DNA of 64,000 nt from Sanderia malayensis (GCA_013076295.1 RQOL01000618.1:2046001-2110000), one strand, 5' to 3'. Positions 12,201 to 25,700 are shown, counted from the first letter of the stretch. Translations and numbers: made by a program. The notes: a model not told the origin generated them from the sequence alone.

Positions 12201-14937
12201 CATTACCGTAAATTCTCTTTTCAGACCCCCGGGAGGGGGGTTATTTTTTCAATCATATTGAAGGAGAGAGATCTTATAGGAGTGTAGGGCCTAATTGAGA
12301 GGGAAATCTAAAAGAGAATTCATGGGAAGGTTGTTGAGACTATTGTTGTTGTTCATGTCAGATTACACTGGTGAACGCTCTCGTGCTTAACTCTCGTGCT
12401 TAACGTCACCAAGTTCTACCATATAACACACCGCGCATGACTGCAGCAGTTTGAAAAATGCGCACAAACCTCTCGACAGCCTCTGATTGTGAACTCCTTG
12501 AATGGTCTGACGTCATCGATAAGGAGGTTCATCAGGCGTAGTTTATCGCTGAATCCAACCAGAATGAAAAGTCCCGAGGGGTGCAATGCAATGCTGTATG
12601 CTTCTTCTTGAAATTGCTTGTACAGCTCCAAAGCACTGAAGGAATCAAAAGAACAATGTCTTATCGTGTCCAGCAGTTAAACTGGTATAAAACTGGTATA
12701 AAAAGACCCATGAGGTATTCAATCATAGAGATTCAATTCTTTATGCAACAGACGTGTTGGTTGGGTGCCAAAAAAGTGGAGCAAGGCACAATATCTTAAC
12801 CTGAGTCATCATCTATGTAAAACATTAGGGATGAATATAAGTTTTGGAATATGATCTGATCATACTTGGTTTCGTAGTTCCAAATCCTGACGCTCCTATC
12901 CATTCCACACGTTGCAATGAGTGGCTTTCGAATGCACAAATCCAACCCAGTGATTTGCGAGATGTGAAATGACTGCGATAGCACTTCAAACGTCGCCTGA
13001 TCTCCTTGCTAAAAAAACGCGACAAAAGCATTAGAGATATGTCAACAATTAGACGCATCATAACAATAGCAAGTTAAGAGTCCCTTGTGTATCTCTTCCT
13101 ACTTTAGGCATGCCTTGCTCTTTGGTTCAAGTATAGAGATAGGATACATAATACACATCTTATTATACACCCTATTTCTATGGGTTCAAGATAAATAATA
13201 GACTCACAACATTGCGTCCCTGTGCTTTCGCTCGTTTCTCACTCAAACAGTTGCAAATGCAAAGAATCGAACGAAAGCACACGGACGCAATGTAGCGAAT
13301 CTAATAGACGAAAAGGACGAAAGAAAATAATTAATGGCATTGTTCCGCCCACCTTTCCAAGATCGGCACTAGACAGTGTAATACAATAGAGTTGGTTGTC
13401 TTTGGTGCTGGATACTAATGTCTCTTCAGACGGACTCAGGGTAAGACAGCTGATCAACTGATTTCTAGAAGCCTCTGGATCAGCACTTTGGCTATCAGCA
13501 GGAATTCTGATTTCACGTGCTTTCTTGTACAAGTCCTTTTCCTCTGTTTTATCAAATAGATGCACAGTGCCGAGACCAGACGAGCAGATGATTCCTTTTG
13601 AGAATGCCACAATGGATCGGATGGCAAAGGGGTTTTCAAAAGCACTCATGCTCTCTGGTAAGCTTGCTATACTTTGCCTGAAAAAATATTGACATCAGAT
13701 TAAAAAACTGCCTCAGAATATATCTCTCTACTTCAAGAAAACAGATAGAATATATAGCTAAACCCAGGAAAAATGAGGTTGAAAAGGAAGGGTCGTGAAA
13801 TTAGGGGCTTTCATACAAATGGTAAACTGTCCTATACAGTTGGAGGGACAAGGTGTTTACCTATACCAACACAGTAAATATGAAACTACTCATGAATTAT
13901 ATCTATTATTGAATGCAAATATTAAATGCCAGCCCTACCTTACAGCAACATTAGTCGAGCTTCCTCCAGCCGGAGAAGACATACCACTGACAGAAAACTC
14001 AGCTTTGATCTCGCCAGATTCAAACAGCAGTATCTTGCCATTATCAGTGCCAACAACGATGCGTTCCTCGCTCACCCAAGCATGGCAAAGGTAGTTTCGT
14101 TGAAGATCAGATTTTTGAAACGCAAACTGCTTCAGGTTGCCTTCGTTGTATCGAAACAACTTGAAGATTCCCTGGCCAATGACGCAGAGTTGTGTGTTAT
14201 CCTGAGGGTTGAAACTTGCCTGTGGACCAATAGGAAACAAGTAAATTAACTAGAATGAAATACGTAGAGTGGTAAGACTGTGTGAGAACCACACTCTGAC
14301 CACACCCACACCCAAACCCTTGTCTGATTATTGCTCACAATAGTGTGAATTTCTGAGTTTGTATGCTATTTCTATAGCCATAAACTTGCTCTGCCTGCCA
14401 CGGCACACAGAGCATTATCTTTGTAGTTGATAGAGACATTTTGCTACATTTCGCATGATTGGCACATACCTGATATATTGGGTTATTTTGCTGGTTTGAA
14501 GACTTGATACTGGCCATCACTTTTCCTTTCTCCCATGCCCAGTACAAGAGTGTCCAATCTGGTCTACTGCCTTGTGATACCAAGTACTTTGAGTCTGGAG
14601 AAAATGCCATTGCAACAAACTCCTGTGTTTGGCTTTCTGCATAGCTGAGAACCTTCCTCTTTCTCAATGAATGCAAATCATAGATTGCTATCGAAGGCTT
14701 CTCTCCTTTTTCTGCCAACGCAACGTATCTTCTATTTGGGCTGACGGCCATTGCTGTCATGCCACCACCTCTTTCGGAGCCAGGTATAAACCTCTGAGAC
14801 TTCTGGTCGATATTGTACAAGATGCAATTCGATCCAGATGGATAAATAATCGTCTGTTCGTCCAAATAACAAACATTGTTCGCAACATCACCTCTCAAAC
14901 CAAAAACGTGTCTTGGGTTAGCTGTAGCTATCGACAT
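6252..14937 (-). CDS. CFAP57: Cilia- and flagella-associated protein 57 (WD40 + coiled coil); one frameshift
   Basis: Axonemal protein involved in inner dynein arm assembly and ciliary beating. Eighteen exons: 14937-14470, 14219-13939, 13677-13353, 13008-12866, 12635-12470, 12144-12031, 11909-11697, 11351-11178, 11043-10885, 10366-10037, 9833-9724, 9564-9391, 9230-9072, 8919-8776, 8309-8193, 8030-7899, 7580-7437 and 6572-6252. Predicted length is about 1224 residues, as in the family (~1250). Roughly the first 680 residues form WD40-type beta-propellers ([52 protein letters not shown]). The rest is coiled coil ([40 protein letters not shown]). Exon 11 is 110 bases long while its neighbours are both in phase 0. 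Homology shifts frame at an AAAA run (9755-9758), so as given the reading stops early in exon 12. The start is the Met of [13 protein letters not shown]; nine upstream in-frame codons lack family similarity. Confidence 0.95.
12204..12320. mobile_element. Degraded small inverted-repeat element (TACCGTAAATTCTCT family)
   Basis: In CFAP57 intron 5. It begins TACCGTAAATTCTCTTTT followed by a short C-run/G-run palindrome, as does the reverse complement of the right end of the better-preserved copy at 51858-52298. Its own right end (AAAAGAGAATT) is decayed and no target duplication is evident. Confidence 0.5.
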
Positions 14938-15102
14938 TGTGACTGGTTTTGAAATACACAACAAACTTACTTGTAAACTTTATATTTTCAGGCCTAACAT
15001 TGAAGTTTCCTTTACTATTATTTTGCTAGGCAACGATAACGGAGCTTTGAAGCAAAGTGGAATCGAGGCTGATTCAGCGCCTCTTTTTCAATTCGATGTG
15101 AG

Positions 15103-15115
15103 CACGTGTCACGTG
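15103..15115. promoter_or_regulatory. Tandem CACGTG E-boxes between CFAP57 and ASNSD1
   Basis: CACGTG at 15103-15108 and again at 15110-15115, in the 258-base gap between two divergent start codons. Paired palindromic E-boxes suit a USF/MITF/MYC-type bHLH-zip factor and could serve both genes. The factor is inferred. Confidence 0.5.
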
Positions 15116-15195
15116 TACCACATACCACATTCTAGTGTGCACAAGTCTTTCATTTTCCCAAATAAATAAACAATTTTGTTATTTCAAACTTCTAG

Positions 15196-18100
15196 ATGTG
15201 TGGTATTTGCGTATTTATATTTTCGACCGATGCTGCTTGCAAAAATCAGGATATACTTTTGACAGAGGTGTGGATTATTGCAATATATCTTTGGAATTTC
15301 ATGTGAATTTCAGCTTAGGCCCATCTTCCTTTCATTGCATTCAGTCTTGTTTTTGCACTGCATGTTTGAAACATCTTATTCTTCTCATGCGCTGCTTTCC
15401 ATATAGGATGAGCTTGCAACGTGTGAGCTCTTGACGAACCGTGGTCCAGATGTTTCAGGCAATTTCAATTTATCTCTCGCTTCTGAAACCCCAAATGGCG
15501 ATGACAACGACCAACGACAAGAAGAAAGAAAAAACAAAACAATCATGCTTCGATTCCATGGACAAGTTCTTCATCTTCGAGGCTGTCGACCCAAGCAGCA
15601 ACCAGTTGTGGATTCATTCGGCAATGTTTTGATCTGGAACGGGGAGATTTTTGGTGGAAACTTTCAGCTATCCGAGACCCAAAATGACACGCAGCATCTC
15701 ATGGACAAATTATCAAACATATCATCGTCATGCACTGATAACCACAGTGATTTTGAAGCGAAGATTACAAGGGTTTTTCAAGATATTCATGGGCCGTGGG
15801 CGTTTATCTATTGGCAGGTGTGATCATAAAGAATGTTAATTAAATAGTAGGATATTTTGCTTACCATGTTGACAACTGCAGAGCTTTTATGAAAGTGAGA
15901 GTTATGCCTGTAAACTCACCAGATTTCATCTGCATTGATAAATATTATTAACATAACATAAATATATTCTGTTGAGGCTCAGTAATTTATACTTAAAATT
16001 TTCGTAGAGTACATATATCCTTATTATAATGCAGATCTAATATTTTTAATCCTTACAGAATAAGCTGAAAGAGTTGTGGTTTGGAAGAGATTTCTTTGGC
16101 AGAAGAAGTTTACTATGGCATTTTCCCAACTCTTCTTCTGATCAATTTGTGTTATCGTCTGTTGCAGTACGATGCAGCAAAAAGGTAAGCAATATTACAC
16201 GTATGCTTTGCATGGCAATCCATATTTCAGAGACAGTACTTGGTTCATCCTTTCTTTTACCATTCACAGTTCTGGCAAGAAGTTCCAGCTGCATGTCTGT
16301 ACAGAGTCTCTCTTCCTGACATTTCAAAGTTCTACAATGACCACATGGATGAACGAAAGCTCCATGAACATATTCATGCCATCCCACTCAGCCTCCCCAA
16401 ATGTGATTTTACGACTTCTCATGATGTACTTGAAATAATCTATTCAAACGATGCTGAAAATATAGCCAACGATTTATTGATAGACAACTTAAGTGTTGAA
16501 GATCAAGATAAGCAACCATGCTGTAAAAGTAGTGCCATGGATAGCCTTGACCAAGACTCGTTGTCATTAAGTGAATGCAGAAGCACTGTCACACCTTCCT
16601 TTGCAACATCAAACTCTGCAGATTCAGGTTGTAACACAACTTGTTATTTTTGTGGAGGCTGTGAGAATATAAAAGACTTGTCCAGTTTGTTTGAAGAATA
16701 CCAACAAAGTGATAATACCCAGCAATGCAAACCAGAGAAAATAGGCTGTGACAATATCATGCCCAACAACAGAACAGATCAGCGAATCAGGTGTAAGTGT
16801 TTACATCACATGATATTACCACAGCTGAAAACCAATCCACCAGATTCGAATCAGGTATTAAATGAGCTTCTTCTAGACTTCTATGCAAAGAATTTCATGA
16901 TAATTTTGAAAGAAGCCACAAGAAGAAGAGTGTATAACCTGCCTCGAGATGGTGACAAAGTTCAGATTAATGCAAAACCAGGCAATTTAGATTTGATGAA
17001 TTGTGAAAGCAACACACTGAAAGCTCCTAAAGTTGGTATCTTGTTTTCTGGGGGAATAGACTGCATGACACTTGCAGCAATGGCTGATAGGTAATAGAAT
17101 ACCCGTATAGAATGTACCACTGACAAATTTCTAATGGTCCATACACTGCTACATGGTTGATGTTGCTAAATTATCCTTGTAAATTGCTTTCTTCTTATGC
17201 TAGAGTTTTACCAGTAGATGAACCAATCGATCTTCTAAATGTGGCATTTGTACAACAACCACGCCCATCTGCGCATGCCAAGAGGCAGAAGAACGTGCAC
17301 AGTGACCATGGAAAACATGAATTAAGAGATCCTTACAACGTTCCAGATAGAATAACTGGAAGATCCGGTGTGAAAGAACTCAATCCAAGACGAATCTGGA
17401 ATTTCATTGAGGTTGCCCCACAGAATATTAATCATCTGTTTCCATATAATCGTTTCTTTATTTCAATACGTATAACATTTCAATCTAAATCTGTCTAAAA
17501 CGTTGCCAATGTCAAGTGATCTAGCTATCAAAGATCTTTTTTTCAGGTGAACATTACATTGGACGAAGTTAAACAAGCAAGGTGTGGTAGATCATCTTGA
17601 TTCTTTCTTTCTTCGTGTGTATTTCACACCTCTTCATTGGCAAACCCATGGTTACATACAATAGTGGACAAAAGTCTTTGGGATACTTGTAATCATATGA
17701 AAAAGGCCATTAACCCATAAATTTCTTTATTTGTGGGGTTAATTCAACCCCCAACCCCCTAAAACAATGTTGTCATCTCAGTGAGACCCTTGTGATTACC
17801 ATGGAAATGGAATGTTGTCTACATGTTATGTGCCTTTCTCTAGAGACAACATTGTTTGAGGGAGGTGGGAGATGAGGGGTGCGTTCAAAAGTGTCCCAGA
17901 ACTGCTGTCCACTATTGTAGTTTAATGCATGTTTCCAGGCAACAGCGTGTGCAACATCTTTTGAATCCATTGGAAACCGTGCTGGACGATAGTATCGGCT
18001 GCGCAATTTGGTTTGCGGCTAAAGGAAAGGGAATCCAATATCAACTTAAAGACGACGAGCTGGTGAAGTGCTCCCATGATTATTGCAGCCCTGTAAAGGT

Positions 18101-19411
18101 ATGTTCAAAGTCCAGTGGCGTAGCTATAGGGGGGGGGCAGCTGCCCCCCCCCCCACCAAACGTTTCTAGCTGCTTGTCGGAAAATTTGTCGGAAAATTTA
18201 CAACGCAAATTTTACGTTTGTCGGAATTTGTCTGGGTTTCGCTCCTTCGCCGCCAAATCGCAGCTACGCCAGTGTCAAAGTCACCTGAATAACGTAAATC
18301 CTCGAAGAAGCCCTTGATTTGGATTCATTTGCAAACATAAGTTTTCCTCAAAATTTGCATTAAAAAGACAATCATAAAAAGATTTTTGCTATTTTCTTGT
18401 AGGTTCTTCTAACTGGAATGGGCGCTGATGAGCAGCTTGGAGGATATGCAAGACACAGGAGCAAATTCGAGTAACGTATAGTTCAATAATCGATTTACTA
18501 ACACCGAATGTGATATGTAGCGTCTTCTGAATTCCAATAATCACAAACATCTTCATGTTTTTTTTAATAAAGGAAATTTGGATGGTTTGGTCTGGAATCC
18601 GAGATTAAAATGGAAACCGAAAGAATATCATCACGAAATTTAGGGCGAGATGACAGGTAGCGGATGCTCGGGCTTTTAAGGTCCCAATATGAAATCCAAT
18701 TTCGCTATTATTTGTCCTAAATTCTAGTTACAACCTGAGAATATATTTTCCTACAACAGATGTATTTCCGACCATGGACGTGAAGCAAGATTTCCGTTCT
18801 TGGATGAGAATGTGGTCGCATTTCTTCAAAATGTCCCAGTGTGGATTAAGGTGAGCAAGCCCGTTGCTTCCCAGACACACCTCAGCTTAAATAGCAAGAT
18901 TCCAACGTGGCAGAAGAGACGGTATGCTTGTACTAAAGCAGGTGATTCTCTTCATCGGTGCGAACAACTGTGCGTCACTGAAACAGATGTCGTAACAGAA
19001 TTGCCCAATACTAACCATGTCAAAAACACGCGCACACAGTAATTACTTCACTGTCCACGGCCTAGTCATTAAATATTGATATTTCATTCATTTAATCCCC
19101 CGAAGTACAAAAATAGTCTCTTTTTCGACTAGCCAAATATCCCACACTCAACTATAGTCTTCCTTCTTAAATTATGCAACTTAATTTATCAATATGCTCT
19201 CTTACAGTGTGATCCTAGATTAGAGCGAGGCCACGGTGAAAAGAGGCTGCTACGAAGAATGGCAACGAGGCTGGGTCTGACGGGCTCTGTCAGTCTACCG
19301 AAACGTGCAATACAGTTTGGTTCACGAATAGCCAAGCTTGAAAACACGAAGGAAAAAGGCAGTGATTCATGTAATCGCTTAGATTTTTCTACAAAGTTGA
19401 ATGATACCTAG
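15196..19411 (+). CDS. ASNSD1: Asparagine synthetase domain-containing protein 1
   Basis: Class-II glutamine amidotransferase plus asparagine-synthetase-like domain. Eleven exons: 15196-15267, 15407-15817, 16059-16184, 16270-17090, 17204-17411, 17547-17581, 17939-18098, 18403-18470, 18573-18656, 18760-18850 and 19208-19411, all in phase, giving 759 residues. The N-terminus MCGIC supplies the Ntn-type Cys2. Amidotransferase blocks follow (RGPDVSG, HVLHLRG-like [32 protein letters not shown]). Synthetase blocks are [78 protein letters not shown] and [12 protein letters not shown]. The protein is about 115 residues longer than typical vertebrate forms; the excess is a Ser/Cys-rich linker in exon 4. 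The PP-loop reads SGGIDC rather than SGGIDS. ATG directly follows a TTCTAG acceptor-like sequence, so a 5' non-coding exon is possible. Catalytic activity of this family is not well established. Confidence 0.95.
17659..17917. mobile_element. Tc1/mariner-type MITE in ASNSD1 intron 6
   Basis: A 259-base element with terminal inverted repeats starting CAATAGTGGACA and flanked by TA on both sides (17657-17658, 17918-17919). Inner ends match too: CTTTGGGATACTTGTAATC versus TCTGGGACACTTTTGAACG read from the right end. It carries a second inner palindrome around AACAATGTTGTC/GACAACATTGTT. It fills most of the intron and ends 21 bases before the exon 7 acceptor. A relative lies at 25005-25252. Confidence 0.75.
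18113..18274. mobile_element. hAT-type MITE in ASNSD1 intron 7
   Basis: A 162-base element. Its ends are CAGTGGCGTAGCT and AGCTACGCCAGTG (inverted, one mismatch), with exact 8-base target duplications TCAAAGTC at 18105-18112 and 18275-18282. The left part has a G-run/C-run palindrome around CAGCTG. It has no coding capacity. It starts 14 bases after the exon 7 donor. Confidence 0.85.
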
Positions 19412-19767
19412 CAATTTTTATGGATATTTTTTACCAGCTATTTAACTAGATATGTCTTCATGAAACAAATTAAAAAAATATTGGAGAGTTTCTATAATGG
19501 GATATTTAAATAAACATGAGCCCACTTCGAGTGACCAATAAATTAGAGTTACCATCAACAGAACGTCGTCATTTTGTAATAAAACCTCGTTACCAAACTA
19601 CCTCGTTATAAAATACCTCGTGTCACTGGCTTGGTACAGAACCCAAATTCTTCAAGACTCATACTCGATGAGAAATAAAATGAAACAGATTAACTTACCA
19701 TGCGGATAAGTGGATAAAACTCAGCGATAGTTTGTTTCAACATAACATTTCAACCATGTCTGTGTTT
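19412..19767. other. Convergent gap between ASNSD1 and UBR7
   Basis: Holds the two 3' UTRs. AATAAA on the plus strand at 19509-19514 could end ASNSD1. Around 19586-19624, AAAACCTCGTTA and CCTCGTTATAAAA motifs resemble a decayed pogo-like terminus, too weak to call. Confidence 0.5.
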
Positions 19768-22700
19768 CTACTTGCAAAAGAACTGCATACCAGCGTGTTG
19801 TTCCATTTTTTGCCTCTTTCTAGCTTTCATTCCGTCAAAGAAAGTCTCGATGTCTTCCTTAGTAACAACCTTAGAAAAATACAATACCATGTTAATACAC
19901 TGGAGATTCTACTTCAGCTGCTTGGAGACAACAATGGCGTAAATGCCAGGGGGCACGTGCTTTTCAGCAAAGCATGAAGCATGCCCCTTTCATTTCATGA
20001 ACAAAAAATTCCCCCTATTGAGATTAAACGTGTCACCCCCTTCTTCTTATGGTGCCCCCCCCCCGTTTTTGGTAGGCTTCTTTGCCTCTGGAACATACTA
20101 ACAAGAGCGAGGTATTTTAGAAGTATTACACAGAGCTCTAAATACCCAAGAAGATCAAGCACCAAGAAAACAGCAAAATAATGTGTACCTTTCCTTCCCC
20201 AGCGAATTCCTTCAAATAGTCGCTTAATTCACTCTTCAAGTCATTGTATTCTGCAATTGAGAATATAACATCAAAATAATCCCCCAAGCAGCAACCATCC
20301 AATTAGACAATGCCAGTAAATTGTTGCTCTAACTTTGACACATTTGGAACAAAACAAAATCTGATCAACCTCTGATGAAATGTCCTCCAAACAGAATCAG
20401 TTGGGACATTGAGAAGGAACAAACAAGAGGTGTAAACACGTGATTACAATAAGTAGAAGTCCCACTTTCTCAAATTGATAAATTCTTAAAAATTTCACCA
20501 ACCTGTTAGGACTTCGACTTGCTTTATTCGATCCATTGAAGAGAGTGCTCTTATCCCTTGCTCATAAGATGAATTATCCATCTGCTTCCTCTTGCCTTTT
20601 TCCTCGTATTCATAAACCGTGTCTTCTCCGTCAAGTAGAAATGGCACTGCTTTTGTTCTATACATTTCCTAAAACAAAAAACAAATCTTGTTGCCAGTCT
20701 ATTACTCAAAGAGACCACAGAGATACCTGCAGCAACTAAGTACGAATATTCACACTGGATAGCCACACTTCAGCTATGATAGCAGTTAGTAACTAAGCAT
20801 ACGAAACATACTTTGCATTGGTCACATTTGCACAGAGATTTCCTCCAATGATTCTGCCAAAATGCCGCTTTTGAAACAGATTCTTTAGCCATGCTGTCAT
20901 CATTGCCTGTTTTAAGCGCCTTCAACTTGCAACTTGGTGCATTTCTCTGGCCCTTTTCCATTCTATCAGCATCTTCGGTTTTCTGTACGAATAAAGTAAC
21001 TTCCTTTTAAATTAATGTACACACCACAGAAGCAAAATTCAACGTCAAACAATTCTTCACCTTCAAATTCAAAAAAGTTCAGATGTAAACAATATTATAC
21101 GTTATACGTTTCATAGCCTAGTTTATATCCTGCAAAAATACTTAACGTTTGAGAATATGTACTAGAACGAAAAAAGTTATCAATGCAATGAATCTCAGAA
21201 TGCTAACCTCATTGCTTGCAGTTTCTTTCGTGTTCTTGACATCATTGGCACCCTGTGCTTTTGCTGCCAAGTGATCATCTTCATTCAGATCCTGTTTACT
21301 GTCTTTATCTTCATCGTTTCGAGCTTCTTCTTTTTTACGTGACTTCATCGGACCTTTCCCTGATTGAGCTTCTTGGCCTGGAACTAAAACACAAACCATT
21401 CATTACGAATCAAAAACATACAAGTTAACAAGTAAAAGAACTGATGATCTGCGAAGAAAAGTCTTCCTAAAACAATACTGCATGCTGCAATTGGAAAATA
21501 GTACCTGTTAATGCCTTGTACCACGTTAAAAATTCCAGGTTCGACATGCAGCCATCACATATCATTTCCTGGTACTCGTGAGGTGAAAGAGTTCCAAGGT
21601 GCTGAAGATAAACAGGTATGAGATGTATCAATTTGTGTCTCAAAGTGGTGCACAAGACATTCAATTAGAGACAGCAGAATTGCCAGAGATTTATAGCAAA
21701 CAATAGAATCTCGTTTGGGATTCATGACGAAACAAAGAGATTTGCTTACTCTTGAATGGTACCAGTCTTCGCAGACGACGCATTGTATCATCTCATCTTC
21801 TATCTGCAAAAACAAAGAGTATATGTGTTATGAGAAGAACTGAGCTATGCTCTGAATTCAAACTCTGTTGGAAGGACGAAGAGCTAAACGCAACAATAAT
21901 GACAAAAGCCCCTTTTTGCAAATTTTGCACCCATTTTCATCCCCTTTCTCAGCCAAACATTGAAATCGCGAAACATTAGTCTAAAATATGTAAGAACACA
22001 GTAACAAAGGAATAGATTCGTGTACCTCGTCTTCTGGGTCTGGATAAGGTCGGGCGCATGTGCAATATTTTCCCTGGAAATTTTGATTGTATGAATTTCC
22101 GTCATTCGCTTTGTCCTTATCCTGTGACGAAGACAGTTGAAGCAAGAATTAATATCAATGAGACAACTATGTATTGTCTTGATGAGCCAGTAGTAGGGAA
22201 ACATAATTTGAGATATGAAAAATTGATAATAAACACGATGAATAAAAACGGCGACCAAAAGGGACATATTCAGGAAAAACAAGTCCAAGAATTAATAAAT
22301 AATTACAGTTAAATCCTCATAATTCAAGTCCCCAAGATGATGAAATTCGATGCAAATGGTTCGAGTTAACGAATGTTCGAGTTACGTGGGAGGTTAGAAT
22401 GCACTAGCAAAGCATTCAGGGGAATACGAGTGGTTCGAGTTATACAAGATTCGAGGTTCGAGCTATCGGGATTTTACCATACGTATTATGTATTCATTGA
22501 AATTGTTGATTAAAATTGTCTTATTGGAATTGTCTTACTGAATATGTCTTTTTTGATCGCCATATTTATTATCTTGTCTTGCTTTGTTTTGACTGACAGG
22601 TTTACAATTATTCTCGACTAGCATATTTTTTCTTATTTGAGTTGTTTGTGAGAAGTTTGTGGAGGGACTTTCTTGTATGGGCGGGTGTTTATCTCGGGTC

Positions 22701-25700
22701 GAAGGGTAATCTGCTTCGCATTCTTGCGTTGCGCAGGAACGTGAAGTTGGTCACTTTGCAGTCTAATACCGTCAATGCAATGCTTATGAACGCAATTCAA
22801 AAGAAATGCAAAATGATAAGGTGAAATCAGATCACCACCACAAAACCTGACTTGCGTCAGCACACGAAACATACGTTCAATATACCACGATGCATCTTCA
22901 ATTTCAAGTCGTTAACAATGAGGCGCTGTTATTCAATCGCTTATTCAAAAACAGAAAGTTAATTACGTAAATCCTCGAACCACGGGGTCTTCTTTACAAA
23001 AACAAAACTTTAGCTGGATTATTGTTCAACATTAAGCAAAATAAAAACTATACTATAATGCAGTCGATCGAGTTATTTATTCAAACTTGCTGCTATATGC
23101 ATGCAATACATTCACTGGATAACTTCAATTTTCTGATACTTGGGCTCAGCAAAATATCCTTGCAAATGATGACCTATCGCAATGGGGCACACTCATCGGG
23201 TTAAAGTTGTTCTCAATTGAATTGGGCGCACCGCATCAGTGTGATACGAAGCAAATAATAACCATACAAAACATGCATGAAAATCAAATACAAAATTACA
23301 GGTTTTCTTATAAGAAACTTGGTTCATCCCTTAGTACTAAAAGTTTCTTAATCTGGCATGACAATTTTGGCGTTTTGGTACTGAAAGTTTCTCAATTAGT
23401 TTCTTGTTTTCGGGATCTAAGATTATTGTTTTGAATTTGAGCATTTTTTGGATGGATATAAACCCAGATCGTCACGAAAGAAACCCGAACAGATCAAACC
23501 AAAAAATTCCAACCTTTTCCAAACAAAACTATGTAACGAAATTCTTGATTTTCACTGAACCCATCTCGTGGACAAACTAAAAAGTTAATATACTTTTTTG
23601 AAGAATGGAAATTTCATAACTTCTTGATATTCTTGAGCCTAATATACTACATAATCATTCTTAATTTTGGCCATCCCCGTTCTAGTTTCTTTTAAAGCAG
23701 TTTAATGTAAAATAAACTTGTAGAAGCACATGCTTGAAATGAAATTAAATCGTTCAATGAAAGAAACTGATTGTCGAAGATTATATCCTAATCAAAAAAC
23801 ATGTTTGTCGAAGATAATAGACCATACGAATTTGAGCCACGGGAGACGAGCCAAAAACATGTACAAAGCGCAATACATTAGCAGCCATGCCAGTATAATA
23901 CTGTTTTGAAATTGCATGAAGTAAACAACATTAAGATGATTGAAAATCTCTGCTGAGAAGTGCTTATAGCGTCAGCTTTAGCGGAGTTAAGATCCCGGAT
24001 CAACTTAACGGACACTCAAACATCAATTGACAATGGAAGAGAAATAATCTTGTTCTTCGCATCTAACCAACGTCAGGCCCATTTCTGGCAAGCAAATGAA
24101 TCTGACGTTGAAGGAAAACCCCGAAACCCAAACAGTGTGGGGCAGCAAGCCACTGGATTGGCTAATGTCACGATCATCGACCTAAAGGTGGGAGGGCAAA
24201 GGAGAGAACCGAGAGTGACTGGTGGACTGTGATATACAGTTATCTGAACTGGAAGAAGGAAACGCTTAATTGGATTTGAAGGAGAATCGTTAGAATAAGG
24301 AAACTTACCGCTGTAAGCTTGCAAGAGAAGTTGTTGAATTTGGAATTTCCACAATCGCATCTAAAATTTCTAGAAATAAAAATAGCAAGATAATCATGCA
24401 TGAAAAATAAACCAGAAATCTAAACAAAAATCGAACGCTTAAGAGGCACAACGTGAACATGAAAACATGAATACAAACAGGTGTCGTACCATTTATCCAA
24501 TGAGAGCTTAAACTAGCGTACCCTAGAACGACATAAAACCCCCTTTTCCTTTGCTTTCATGTGGCTTAAATTAAGGGGCATGTTTAAGGGTGACGAGAAT
24601 CCACAACCAAAGTAGTGCCAATAAACTATTCAAGGAATACGGTAGACATAATAACAACCTTTTCGTGTAGAGTTCAACTAAGTCGTGTCCATCGTGGCAA
24701 TGAAGCGAGCAGGCAAAACAAACTCCGGCTGATGTGGAGTTGGTCGGTGAAGTGCACGATAAGCACGAATACAATGCCTGCCTGTCGACATATCCCTACG
24801 ATAAAAACGAATATGACGATTATTTGGTGAGCAAGACTATTTTTGAACAAGAGACTATTATTTTGACAATAACAAATCGGTGAAACTAAAAGGTTTACGA
24901 AGAAAAAGAGAAAAGCACTTCGCAAACAGCGAATTGTTGTATGCGAATTGCGTGCGAAGGGTGTGGACAATAAATCGTGTTTATCTTGGAGTTCTGAACT
25001 CGCTACAATAGGGCAGAAAAGTCATTTGGATATTTGAAAAAGTCCAATGAAAATTCCATCTTCATGCAAACTTCATTCTATTCCATTCTATTCCACCACC
25101 CACTCTCCCTAAAACAATTTTCGAAACGATCGCCATTGAAAAAGAATCTTTGCAAAATTGTATACAACGGCCTCAAGAGACAACATTGTTTGGGGGAGGT
25201 GGGGGATAAAGGATACGTGGGAACTTGTCGCAAGACTTTGGGTTCACTATTGTTTCTTCCCCAGCCTCGCCCACGGCCTGTGTCAGGGGAGATAGGTGTT
25301 TAAGCTGAGAATAGTGTAAACAATCAACAAAGCTTGTTTACTGTTACAGAGGCTATTGACGTCTGTATTCTTAAGGTGTGTATTATTGACGTCTGCTATG
25401 AGGATTACTCCATAAGTGTGCTATATTGCGACTTGCGTTGCGCAATTGAAGAAATAGAAACGCACACGTTTGGAGATAAGAAGGCTTCTCTTTATGATGA
25501 CTTCTTAAAACGCTAGAGAATCGGACCGGATTCGTTTCGGCTTAATTGATGAAATGTTGATAGCTCCCTTGGGCTATTGCATTGCAAGCTCGCCGATCCT
25601 GCCATCAAAACAAATTGATTTGAACGAAAAAGATGTTTGTCAAAGATCTTTTTAAAACTTCGAACAGGTGGTGTAAATCGTTCCCTTGAGATAGCACAGC

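Noticed and set aside
22430..22465. GGTTCGAG motifs resembling a tRNA B box
   Set aside because: They occur several times in both orientations inside the pogo-like MITE, with no A box or cloverleaf arms.
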